A stretch of 25,599 nt of DNA from Methylophilales bacterium UBA4017 (GTDB taxonomy: Bacteria > Pseudomonadota > Gammaproteobacteria > Burkholderiales > Methylophilaceae): positions 11,253 through 36,851 of the forward strand of contig DGAZ01000005.1 in the NCBI GenBank assembly GCA_002384685.1. Reading direction: 5' to 3'. The notes beneath the pieces are model-generated. The model ran no database searches and had not been told where the DNA came from. It worked only from the letters and a program-made list of their open reading frames with translations. A program made the translations under genes and the position numbers. Positions 16,475 to 23,370 of the stretch are shown piece after piece (position 1 is the stretch's first letter; each line of letters begins with the position of its first letter).

Positions 16475-17274
16475 TGACCCGTTTACCTACTTTTCTAATT
16501 ATTACGCTCCTTTCAGGATGCTCATCCTTTCCCACAGACAGGCCTGATCCAACTTCTAAAGAAGGAGGCTACTACTCTGACGATGGTCCTGGGAAAGATA
16601 TTCCAAGAAACCTTGACCTCATAAAGGATGCAGAGCCTAAAGTAGAGGGAGTGGCGAAAAGGGCCAACATGCCATACAAAGTGTTTGGGGAGAAATATAT
16701 TCCTATGAGAGAAATTGGGCCATACAAAGAAACAGGCCATGCTTCATGGTATGGAAAAAAATATCACGGAAATAAAACATCTCTAGGTGAAGTTTACGAC
16801 ATGTATGGGATGACAGCTGCTCATAAAACTCTCCCCCTTCCTTGTTATGTAAAAGTAACTAACCTGGTCAACAATAAGACAGTCATTGTAAGAGTAAATG
16901 ACAGGGGTCCCTTTATTAAGGATAGAATTATCGACTTATCTTATGCTGCTGCATATCGTCTGGACATCATAGAGAAGGGAAGTGAGCAAGTGTTGGTTGA
17001 GCTCATTGAACCATTCAAAGAAACATTACCAGAAAAAAACGCCGGGCAGCTTTATATTCAAGTGGGAGCTTTCTCCGACAAGAATAATGCAGAAGCGCTA
17101 ATGAATAGAATAGACTCCTTGGCGGTTCGAAGAAAAGTTGGCTCTAAAATTATGCAGCGCTCCTCCCTTTATTCTGTATTAATTGGCCCCTATGATTCCA
17201 AGGAGGATGCAGAGAAGTCATCCTCTATTATTGCCTCCGAAACCGAACTCAATACTTACATCATTAAAGAGTAA
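16474..17274 (+). CDS. rlpA: RlpA lipoprotein, septal/cell-wall lytic transglycosylase with SPOR domain
   Basis: Outer-membrane lipoprotein; in Pseudomonas RlpA cleaves naked glycan strands that lack stem peptides. The 266 residues begin with a short lipoprotein signal ending at the lipobox LLSGC (Cys16). A low-complexity linker follows, then the double-psi beta-barrel domain at about 87-178 with the expected acidic and basic active-site residues Glu106 (GEVYD), His117 (AHKTLP) and Asp143 (NDRGPF). A C-terminal SPOR domain (about 190-262, YIQVGAFSDKNNAEAL and YSVLIGPY) binds denuded peptidoglycan. It overlaps rodA by one base. In E. coli the dacA carboxypeptidase gene follows rlpA; here ybeD follows directly. 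Confidence 0.93.
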   Translation: MTRLPTFLIITLLSGCSSFPTDRPDPTSKEGGYYSDDGPGKDIPRNLDLIKDAEPKVEGVAKRANMPYKVFGEKYIPMREIGPYKETGHASWYGKKYHGNKTSLGEVYDMYGMTAAHKTLPLPCYVKVTNLVNNKTVIVRVNDRGPFIKDRIIDLSYAAAYRLDIIEKGSEQVLVELIEPFKETLPEKNAGQLYIQVGAFSDKNNAEALMNRIDSLAVRRKVGSKIMQRSSLYSVLIGPYDSKEDAEKSSSIIASETELNTYIIKE

Positions 17275-17281
17275 ATCAGGT

Positions 17282-17554
17282 ATGGCTATAGATTCCTCAG
17301 AAACTCTTATTGAATTTCCTTGTGATTTTCCAATAAAGATTATTGGGATTGTCAGCGAACAATTTACTGATAATATAATTAAAATAATCAAAAATCATGC
17401 GCCTAACTTCAGTACAAATTCTGTGGAAATGAAAGGAAGTAAACAGGGGAACTACATCAGCTTAACCTGTAATATTTATGTTACTTCAAAAGTTCAGTTA
17501 GATAATTTATACAGAGAATTGTCTTCTCACCCTGAAACCAAGTTTGTCTTATAG
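17282..17554 (+). CDS. ybeD: YbeD/DUF493 family protein
   Basis: Small ferredoxin-like-fold protein (90 residues) of the DUF493 family, a possible ACT-like regulator found next to lipB; its function is unproven. Marks shared with E. coli YbeD are LIEFPCDFPIKIIG at the N-terminus, NHAPNFS in the middle, GNYISLTCNIYVTSKVQLDNLYREL, and a terminal hydrophobic VL. The ATG at 17282 is chosen because it gives the family length. The frame stays open upstream into rlpA, but those codons have no counterpart in the family. AGG lies only one base before the ATG, too close to act normally. lipB follows after two bases. Confidence 0.88.
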   Translation: MAIDSSETLIEFPCDFPIKIIGIVSEQFTDNIIKIIKNHAPNFSTNSVEMKGSKQGNYISLTCNIYVTSKVQLDNLYRELSSHPETKFVL

Positions 17555-17556
17555 GC

Positions 17557-18174
17557 ATGAAGATAAAGGTAAAAAACTTAGGTCTTACTCACTATGAGGA
17601 TGTATGGTTAGGTATGAGAAATTTTGTTGCAGGCAATCCTGAGCAGAGTGAAATATGGATTACTGAACATCATCCGATCTACACAATCGGCTTAAATAAA
17701 AAGGGTTTGACTCTACCAAAAAAAACAAAAATCAATCATATTTATGTAGATAGAGGTGGAAAAATTACCTACCATGGGCCAGGCCAGATTATTATCTACC
17801 CCCTAATCAATCTTAAGAATTATAAAATTACTATTAAAGAGTTTGTTTCGCTGCTTGAGGGTTCTATAATGCAATTTCTTGAAAAGTTAGGTATCGCAAG
17901 TCATAAAAAAAAAGATGCGCCGGGGGTTTACATTGGTGACAGCAAGATTGCGTCTATTGGGCTAAGATTAAAAAATCACTTCACTTATCATGGCTTAAGC
18001 CTAAATATGAAGATGGATTTAAGTCCTTTTAATGCCATCGATCCTTGCGGGTTTAAAAATTTAGCCATGACGCAACTATCTTTTTTTAATAACGACTATA
18101 CTCAAGAGCAATGTGCTAAAAGTATTATTGATTTATTTCAACATAATTTAGAAAAATATTATGAACAAAGTTGA
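17557..18174 (+). CDS. lipB: Octanoyl-ACP:protein N-octanoyltransferase
   Basis: Cytosolic enzyme moving octanoate from acyl carrier protein to lipoyl domains (pyruvate and 2-oxoglutarate dehydrogenases, glycine cleavage H protein), the first step of de novo lipoylation. The 205 residues carry the family signature RGGKITYHGPGQ (66-77). The catalytic pair is Lys130 in SKIASIGLRL and the acyl-thioester Cys164 in IDPCGF; both are five residues before the E. coli positions 135 and 169, confirming the start. It overlaps lipA by 14 bases, so the two lipoylation enzymes are coupled. E. coli has ybeF between them; here nothing intervenes. Confidence 0.96.
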   Translation: MKIKVKNLGLTHYEDVWLGMRNFVAGNPEQSEIWITEHHPIYTIGLNKKGLTLPKKTKINHIYVDRGGKITYHGPGQIIIYPLINLKNYKITIKEFVSLLEGSIMQFLEKLGIASHKKKDAPGVYIGDSKIASIGLRLKNHFTYHGLSLNMKMDLSPFNAIDPCGFKNLAMTQLSFFNNDYTQEQCAKSIIDLFQHNLEKYYEQS

Positions 18175-19096
18175 TCCACATATAAAGCAAACTGGAAAAG
18201 ATAAAACATCTAGAATTCCTATCAAAATTATCCCTAGAGCAAGGCTTGCTAAGCCGAAGTGGATAAAAATGCAGCTTCCACATTCCAACGAATTCTCTCG
18301 GATTAAAAATTTATTACGCGACAACAAATTAAATACCGTCTGTGAAGAGGCGTCTTGTCCAAATATTGGTGAGTGCTTTAGCCAGGGCACGGCAACCTTT
18401 ATGATATTAGGTGATTTGTGTACACGAAGGTGCCCTTTTTGTGATGTTGGGCACGGAAGGCCCTTAGCACCAGATATCAATGAGCCTTCAAATTTGGCAC
18501 AAACAATTATGGACATGAAATTAAAATATGTTGTGATTACGAGCGTAGACAGAGATGATCTCAGAGATGGCGGGGCTGAGCATTTTGTTGATTGTATTAA
18601 GGCAATAAGGCTAAAAAATCCAGCAATTACTATAGAAACATTGGTGCCAGACTTTCGAGGAAGGCTAGATAAGGCTCTAGAAATTATTTGTCATGCTCCG
18701 CCTGATATCTTTAATCATAACCTAGAAACAATAGCTGAGCTTTACAAAAAAGTAAGGCCTGGGTCTGACTATCAACACTCATTAAGCCTTTTATTGAACT
18801 TTAAGAATAAATTTCCAGAGATCCCTACTAAATCAGGGATCATGCTGGGTTTAGGGGAAACGTATGAACAGGTTATCCAAGTGCTCAAAGACTTGCGAAA
18901 GCATAAAGTAGATATGGTTACCTTAGGCCAATATCTTCAACCAACCATGCACCACCTCCCTGTGGAAAAATATATTGAGCCCCATATTTTTGACTTATTA
19001 AAAAATGAAGCAAAACTCATGGGATTTTCTTCTGTAGCAAGCGGACCAATGGTAAGAAGTAGCTACCATGCAGACCTACAAGCACAGGACCTATAA
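18161..19096 (+). CDS. lipA: Lipoyl synthase (radical SAM)
   Basis: Radical-SAM enzyme inserting two sulfurs into protein-bound octanoyl groups, the second step of lipoylation. At 311 residues it is full length. The auxiliary 4Fe-4S cluster ligands are Cys61, Cys66 and Cys72 (CEEASCPNIGEC), plus the C-terminal serine in RSSYHADLQ near residue 300. The radical-SAM cluster ligands are Cys87, Cys91 and Cys94 (CTRRCPFC). The N-terminus with RIPIKIIP and LAKPKWIKMQLP is family-like. The ATG lies inside the end of lipB, and the TAA stop is followed immediately by the gshA ATG. Confidence 0.97.
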   Translation: MNKVDPHIKQTGKDKTSRIPIKIIPRARLAKPKWIKMQLPHSNEFSRIKNLLRDNKLNTVCEEASCPNIGECFSQGTATFMILGDLCTRRCPFCDVGHGRPLAPDINEPSNLAQTIMDMKLKYVVITSVDRDDLRDGGAEHFVDCIKAIRLKNPAITIETLVPDFRGRLDKALEIICHAPPDIFNHNLETIAELYKKVRPGSDYQHSLSLLLNFKNKFPEIPTKSGIMLGLGETYEQVIQVLKDLRKHKVDMVTLGQYLQPTMHHLPVEKYIEPHIFDLLKNEAKLMGFSSVASGPMVRSSYHADLQAQDL

Positions 19097-20380
19097 ATGA
19101 TTCCAAAACTAAATACTGCCATGAGCTCTGAGCTGTTTAAATTAGAGCAATATATTGTTAACCATAGCTGCGATATAGAACATTGGTTTCGCACACAATG
19201 GCAAGACCATCAAGCACCTTTTTATGCGTCTGTCGATCTTAGAAATTCAGGCTTTAAGTTGGCGCCTGTTGACACCAATCTTTTTCCTGGCGGCTTCAAT
19301 AATTTGTGCGAAACATTTATTCCCTTAAGTATCCAGGCCGCATCTATTGCAATTGAAAAAATATGTCCTGATGCAAGAAAAATATTAATCATCCCAGAAA
19401 ACCACACCAGAAATATTTTCTACCTCAATCATTTGTATTGCTTATATAACATTCTTCAAAAAGCAGGCCTTGAAGTAAGGTTCGGCACAATAAATAAGGA
19501 AATAGAAAACCCATTACATATAGAGCTAGAAGGAAACAAAGCTGTCTTAATCGAACCAATCATTAAAAAAAATCATGGTCTTGTTGTTCAAAATCAGGAT
19601 GGCTCTTATTTTCGTCCGTGTGCAATATTGCTAAATAATGATTTGTCTGTCGGCGTCCCCACCATATTAGAAGGCCTTGATCAAACCATTATTCCCCCTG
19701 TACATGCAGGATGGATTACCAGGAGAAAAACTCAGCACTTTGAACACTATGATGCAGTGGCTAATGAGTTTGCTAATTTTTCAGGGATAGATCCTTGGCT
19801 GATCAATCCATACTTTGAAAAACTAAATGGGATAGACTTTCATGAGCATAAAGGAGAGAAAGAGCTTTCTGTCAAAGTTGAATTACTGCTAAAAAAAATT
19901 AGAAAAAAATATGATCAATATCAAATACAACATGAGCCATATGTAGTTATTAAAGCTGATGCAGGGACATATGGTATGGGCATTATGATTGCCAAAAAAG
20001 CTGAAGACGTACTTAGCCTAAATCGGAAAAAGAGAAATAAAATGTCAGTAATAAAAGAGGGGAGCAAGGTCACTGAAGTTATTATCCAAGAAGGTATTCA
20101 TACAGAAGAAAGTATTGAGGGGGCAGTAACAGAGCCTGTCATTTATATGATCGACCACTTCGTTATCGGTGGATTTTATAGGGTACATACAACAAAAGAC
20201 AAAGATGAAAATTTAAATGCTCCTGGCATGCATTTCATACCGCAACCTTTTGAAACTTCATGCCTTATGCCAGACCAAGGAAGGCCTTGCGATGATGAAG
20301 CAAACCGGTTTTATGCGTATGGAGTGATTGCAAGGCTGGCATTAATTGCTGCAGCCCGTGAATTGGAAAATAACGTATGA
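19097..20380 (+). CDS. gshA: Glutamate-cysteine ligase, Acidithiobacillus-type family
   Basis: ATP-dependent ligase making gamma-glutamylcysteine, the first step of glutathione synthesis. The 427-residue protein does not resemble the E. coli GshA family. It matches what I recognise as the separate T. ferrooxidans-type family common in Betaproteobacteria, with YASVDLRNSGFKLAPVDTN, FPGGFNNL, ILIIPENHTRN, VPPVHAGW-like PPVHAGWITRRKTQHF, and an ATP-grasp-like stretch VVIKADAGTYGMGIMIAK from about residue 284. AGGA seven bases before the ATG gives a usable ribosome-binding site within the end of lipA; there is no gap to lipA. gshB overlaps by four bases, supporting the pathway call. Confidence 0.92.
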   Translation: MIPKLNTAMSSELFKLEQYIVNHSCDIEHWFRTQWQDHQAPFYASVDLRNSGFKLAPVDTNLFPGGFNNLCETFIPLSIQAASIAIEKICPDARKILIIPENHTRNIFYLNHLYCLYNILQKAGLEVRFGTINKEIENPLHIELEGNKAVLIEPIIKKNHGLVVQNQDGSYFRPCAILLNNDLSVGVPTILEGLDQTIIPPVHAGWITRRKTQHFEHYDAVANEFANFSGIDPWLINPYFEKLNGIDFHEHKGEKELSVKVELLLKKIRKKYDQYQIQHEPYVVIKADAGTYGMGIMIAKKAEDVLSLNRKKRNKMSVIKEGSKVTEVIIQEGIHTEESIEGAVTEPVIYMIDHFVIGGFYRVHTTKDKDENLNAPGMHFIPQPFETSCLMPDQGRPCDDEANRFYAYGVIARLALIAAARELENNV

Positions 20381-21300
20381 GCTACCTTTTTATCATTGAT
20401 GAAGCATGCAGTCTTAACATCCCAAAAGATACTAGCGTGCAATTAATCAAAGAATTTATCAACCAAAAGAAAGATGTTTATTGTTGTGAAATACATAACC
20501 TTTCTATTGACAATGGTATGAGAGGGAACGTGTTATGCAGCTTGATAAATAGTATAGGGACGCAAATAAATCTTGCTGAACAAAAAATGGTTCTGGCTAG
20601 TAAATTTAAAAAAATTTTTGTGCGAAAAGATCCTCCCTTTAATCAAGCATACTTAAATCTTACGTTTATTCTTGACCATATAAAAATGGAGGGAGTTGAG
20701 GTGATAAATGATGGCGCCTCTCTTAGAAATCATAATGAGAAGTTAAGTATTTTACAATTTAATGACATCATTAGTCCAACCATAGTCTCGAGCTCAACTG
20801 AGATGTTGAAAAATTTTATTGGCGAACATAAAAAAGTTATTCTCAAACCCATCGACGGCATGGCTGGCAACGGGATATTCATGGTGACATCGAGTGATCA
20901 AAATATGAATGTTATTTTAGAAACCATGATCTCTGATACCAACCAATTAGTTATGGCACAAAAGTTTATACCCGAGGTTAAATATGGGGATAAGCGTATT
21001 ATATTGATTGATGGGGAACCCCTTCCTTATGCATTAGCTCGTATTCCGCAGAATAATGAAATCAGGGCTAATTTGGCAAAGGGCGGGAAAGGGATCATTA
21101 AAAAACTCTCTGAAAATGATATGGTAATTGTGGCTGCTATCAAACCTTATCTCCGTAAAAATAACTTCCGTTTTGTGGGCATAGATGTAATAGGTAATTA
21201 TTTAACAGAAATAAATGTAACAAGCCCCACCGGCTTAGTGGAAATTCAAAATCAAGCTGAGGTTAATTTTTCAAAATCTATTGTTGATGCGCTTTCATAA
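20377..21300 (+). CDS. gshB: Glutathione synthetase
   Basis: ATP-grasp enzyme adding glycine to gamma-glutamylcysteine in the cytosol. At 307 residues it has the normal length. Visible motifs are VRKDPPFNQAYLNLTFILD (N-terminal substrate domain), the ATP-binding LKPIDGMAGNGIF around Lys157, YGDKRIILIDGEPLPYALARIP, and GIDVIGNYLTEINVTSPTG (from residue 268), which carries the metal-binding glutamate and asparagine. Its ATG overlaps the gshA stop (ATGA), giving a complete two-gene glutathione pathway. The last 14 bases overlap the start of apbE. Confidence 0.96.
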   Translation: MSYLFIIDEACSLNIPKDTSVQLIKEFINQKKDVYCCEIHNLSIDNGMRGNVLCSLINSIGTQINLAEQKMVLASKFKKIFVRKDPPFNQAYLNLTFILDHIKMEGVEVINDGASLRNHNEKLSILQFNDIISPTIVSSSTEMLKNFIGEHKKVILKPIDGMAGNGIFMVTSSDQNMNVILETMISDTNQLVMAQKFIPEVKYGDKRIILIDGEPLPYALARIPQNNEIRANLAKGGKGIIKKLSENDMVIVAAIKPYLRKNNFRFVGIDVIGNYLTEINVTSPTGLVEIQNQAEVNFSKSIVDALS

Positions 21301-22327
21301 ACTACTCCTAATAGTTATCTTATTCCTTGTGAGCTGTAGTCAAAAGGCACCTATTTATGAACATAAAGACTTTATATTTGGAACGATAGTTGATATAAAA
21401 ATTTATGGGGAAACAGAAGAAAAAAGTGAGAATATATCTAATCTCATTTTTAATGACTTCAAGCGTTTACATAATTATTTGCACCCCTGGGAAAAAAGTT
21501 TAATCTCCAGCATGAATAACGCTATTGCTGCTGGTAGTGTATTTAATGTCGATGATGAAGAAATCATCCGCATTATTCAAGATAACAAAAATCTGGCCTC
21601 AAAGTCAGAAAACTATTTCAATCCTGCTATAGGAAAACTGATTGCATTATGGGGTTTTCATCAAGAGCTTCCGAATCAAATGGTACCAAAAGCACACCAA
21701 ATAAATGAATTATTAGCCAATGTAACGACTATGGATGATTTAAAAATTAACCAAAGTACACTTTCTAGTGCGAACAGGAATTTTCAGCTTGATCTAGGTG
21801 GGTATGCTAAAGGGTATGCGCTGGATCGTGCCAAAAAAATTCTGGCAAACAATGGTGTAGCGAATGCATTAGTTAATATTGGTGGCAATATTATTGCTAT
21901 TGGCATGCATGGTGATAGAAGTTGGATAGTAGGGATACAGCACCCCCGTAAACCTTCTGCCATTGCATCTATTCAACTGCCACCTGGTTGGTCAATAGGG
22001 ACCTCAGGTGATTATCAAAGATACTTCATGGATCACGACAAAAGGTATTCACACCTCATTAATCCACGCACAGGATTTCCTGCTGATAATAGCCAGTCAG
22101 CTACAATAATGATTCCACCTGCCAATAATTCTGGCGCCCTATCAGACGCCTATTCGAAACCCCTATTTATCGCACCAGAAATAGAAAAGCTACAATTAGC
22201 AGACAAACTAGGAATTGATTTTTTTATGGTTGTATTGGCTAATGGAGATATTTTAATCAGTAGTAAAATGAATGAGTCCATACAATGGCTTGAACAAAAT
22301 AATGAAAAAAATATTACAGTACATTAA
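21287..22327 (+). CDS. apbE: ApbE-type FAD:protein FMN transferase, lipoprotein
   Basis: Exported enzyme that transfers FMN from FAD onto a threonine or serine of FMN-binding domain proteins. The 346-residue product begins with a lipoprotein signal peptide and lipobox LVSC (Cys17), so it acts outside the cytoplasm on a membrane. ApbE marks are DFIFGTIVDIKIYG, the FAD-binding LDLGGYAKGYALDRAKKIL with NIGGNIIAIG, HLINPRTGFPA, and a metal-site segment ALSDAYSKPLFI. The start is the ATG inside gshB; two in-frame TTG codons just upstream are disregarded. The gene overlaps gshB by 14 bases and the next gene by 26. No Rnf, Nqr or FMN-binding-domain gene is in the window, so its substrate lies elsewhere. 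Confidence 0.92.
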   Translation: MRFHKLLLIVILFLVSCSQKAPIYEHKDFIFGTIVDIKIYGETEEKSENISNLIFNDFKRLHNYLHPWEKSLISSMNNAIAAGSVFNVDDEEIIRIIQDNKNLASKSENYFNPAIGKLIALWGFHQELPNQMVPKAHQINELLANVTTMDDLKINQSTLSSANRNFQLDLGGYAKGYALDRAKKILANNGVANALVNIGGNIIAIGMHGDRSWIVGIQHPRKPSAIASIQLPPGWSIGTSGDYQRYFMDHDKRYSHLINPRTGFPADNSQSATIMIPPANNSGALSDAYSKPLFIAPEIEKLQLADKLGIDFFMVVLANGDILISSKMNESIQWLEQNNEKNITVH

Positions 22328-22688
22328 AATCATTAAGCTTGGGGATACCTTTGTTATTGTTACTTTTATGGGCTTAATCTTTTGGTCTGTATCTCAATCT
22401 TGGAATATGCCAAGCGGACAATACTTAAAAATTGAAAATAATCAGGAAGACTCGAAAGTATTTAGCCTTAACCAAACAGTTAATAAACAAGTTATTGGTT
22501 TCTTAGGCTCTAGTGAAATTAGCATTGCTGAAGGTAAAGTGCGTTTTGTTAAATCTCCTTGCACCAAGAAGTACTGCATTCACCATGGGTGGATAAATAA
22601 AATTAATCAAACAATCGTTTGTCTGCCCAATCAAATTACTATTTCAATAGTAGGGGATAGTGAAAGCTATGACACAGTCAATTATTAA
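22302..22688 (+). CDS. NusG domain II membrane protein, EetA-like
   Basis: Small bitopic membrane protein (128 residues): basic N-terminus, one transmembrane helix at about 14-34, and an extracytoplasmic NusG domain II. This domain shows the typical ending SPCTKKYCIHHGWI, then VCLPNQITISIVG, with Cys87, Cys92 and Cys107 (spacing C-x4-C-x14-C). This is not the transcription factor NusG. As I recall it, such proteins paired with a Gx-transporter protein are EetA and EetB of the extracellular electron transfer locus of Listeria and lactobacilli, where an ApbE is also encoded. Its ATG overlaps apbE by 26 bases and its 3' end overlaps the next gene by 20. An ATG at 22272 would only add residues ahead of the membrane segment. 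The molecular role here is inferred. Confidence 0.8.
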   Translation: MKKILQYIKIIKLGDTFVIVTFMGLIFWSVSQSWNMPSGQYLKIENNQEDSKVFSLNQTVNKQVIGFLGSSEISIAEGKVRFVKSPCTKKYCIHHGWINKINQTIVCLPNQITISIVGDSESYDTVNY

Positions 22689-23193
22689 ACCCACTAAAAA
22701 AGATCACACTATTGCTAAACTGGCAGCGATTGCTATCGTTTTATCAGTGATAGAATTTTTTCTTCCCAGCCCTATCCCAGGCATCAAACCAGGAATAGCT
22801 AATATCATTATTTTATATACTCTCGTACGTTTTGATTTTTCTACGGCTGCCTGGGTGTCTTTAGTCAGAGTTTTTGTCTCAAGTATTATTGTTGGGTCGT
22901 TCTTGTCTCCTACTTTTTTTCTCAGCTTATTTGGTGCCATAGTAAGCCTTGTATTGCTGTATGCCGTTCAAAAATTACCGAAACCGTATTTCTCTATCGT
23001 CAGCTTAAGTCTGATAGCATCTTTCGGCCATATTGTTGGTCAATTTATAATCGCCCGCTTGTGGATCATTCCTCACGACAGTATTTTTAATCTATTACCC
23101 TTATTTTTAATATCTGCTTTAATTTTTGGTTTGTTCAGTGCTTTTGTATGCAACATTCTTCTAAAACATAAGCTAAAAAAGCATACTTTTTAA
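22669..23193 (+). CDS. Gx transporter family membrane protein, EetB-like
   Basis: Polytopic inner-membrane protein of 174 residues with about five hydrophobic segments. SPIPGIKPGIANIIILY (34-50), SLFGAIVSLVLLY and FGHIVGQFIIARLW are the signatures of the family named Gx transporter or heptaprenyl diphosphate synthase component I. Proteins of this family are not prenyl synthases by themselves; paired with a NusG-domain-II protein they match EetB of flavin-based electron transfer loci. The start is the ATG at 22669. A GTG at 22660 in the same frame is a real alternative: AGGGG at 22652-22656 is three bases before the GTG and twelve before the ATG. It overlaps the upstream gene by 20 bases. Substrate and direction of any transport are unknown. 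Confidence 0.78.
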   Translation: MTQSIIKPTKKDHTIAKLAAIAIVLSVIEFFLPSPIPGIKPGIANIIILYTLVRFDFSTAAWVSLVRVFVSSIIVGSFLSPTFFLSLFGAIVSLVLLYAVQKLPKPYFSIVSLSLIASFGHIVGQFIIARLWIIPHDSIFNLLPLFLISALIFGLFSAFVCNILLKHKLKKHTF

Positions 23194-23208
23194 TGATAAA
23201 ATATTCTC

Positions 23209-23367
23209 ATGAATAAAATACTAATAATCTTTTTTTTAGCATTCTCCGCATTTTTAGCTTCTTGTGGGACCAAAGGCGATCTATATATTCCTGAAGAAAG
23301 GTACCCTCAATCGGAAACTCTTAACAGCCATCCCGATACTCATACATCAGAATATAAAATTACTTAA
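23209..23367 (+). CDS. lptM: LptM-type small lipoprotein (YifL family)
   Basis: A 52-residue lipoprotein: signal peptide with hydrophobic core (KILIIFFLAFSAFLA), lipobox LASC with Cys19, directly followed by GTKGDLYIPEE. That matches the conserved CGxKGPLYxP start of mature LptM/YifL proteins, which bind LptD-LptE at the outer membrane and help LptD oxidation and assembly of the LPS translocon. The tail after about residue 32 is polar and unconserved. The position three bases before lysA is the usual neighbourhood of this small gene in proteobacteria. It implies an LPS-bearing outer membrane. No ribosome-binding site is visible; the 15-base gap upstream contains TAAAAT. Confidence 0.88.
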   Translation: MNKILIIFFLAFSAFLASCGTKGDLYIPEERYPQSETLNSHPDTHTSEYKIT

Positions 23368-23370
23368 ATC

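Noticed and set aside
17183..17281. N-terminal extension of ybeD into rlpA
   Set aside because: The frame is open, but the DUF493 family starts near the ATG at 17282, and the extension is the rlpA SPOR region read in another frame.
18148..18516. 122-codon open frame on the minus strand opposite lipB/lipA
   Set aside because: It is antisense to the conserved N-terminal cluster region of lipA, has no recognisable motif, and is explained by the codon pattern of the real gene.
22272..22301. Longer start for the NusG-domain-II protein
   Set aside because: It would add ten residues wholly inside apbE; the ATG at 22302 gives a short basic tail directly before the membrane helix, the usual layout.
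23176..23191. Inverted repeat AAAAAG-CATA-CTTTTT at the end of the EetB-like gene, as a terminator
   Set aside because: The stem is almost all A-T and lies inside coding sequence, the T-run belongs to the stem, and lptM follows 15 bases later. It is too weak to call a terminator.
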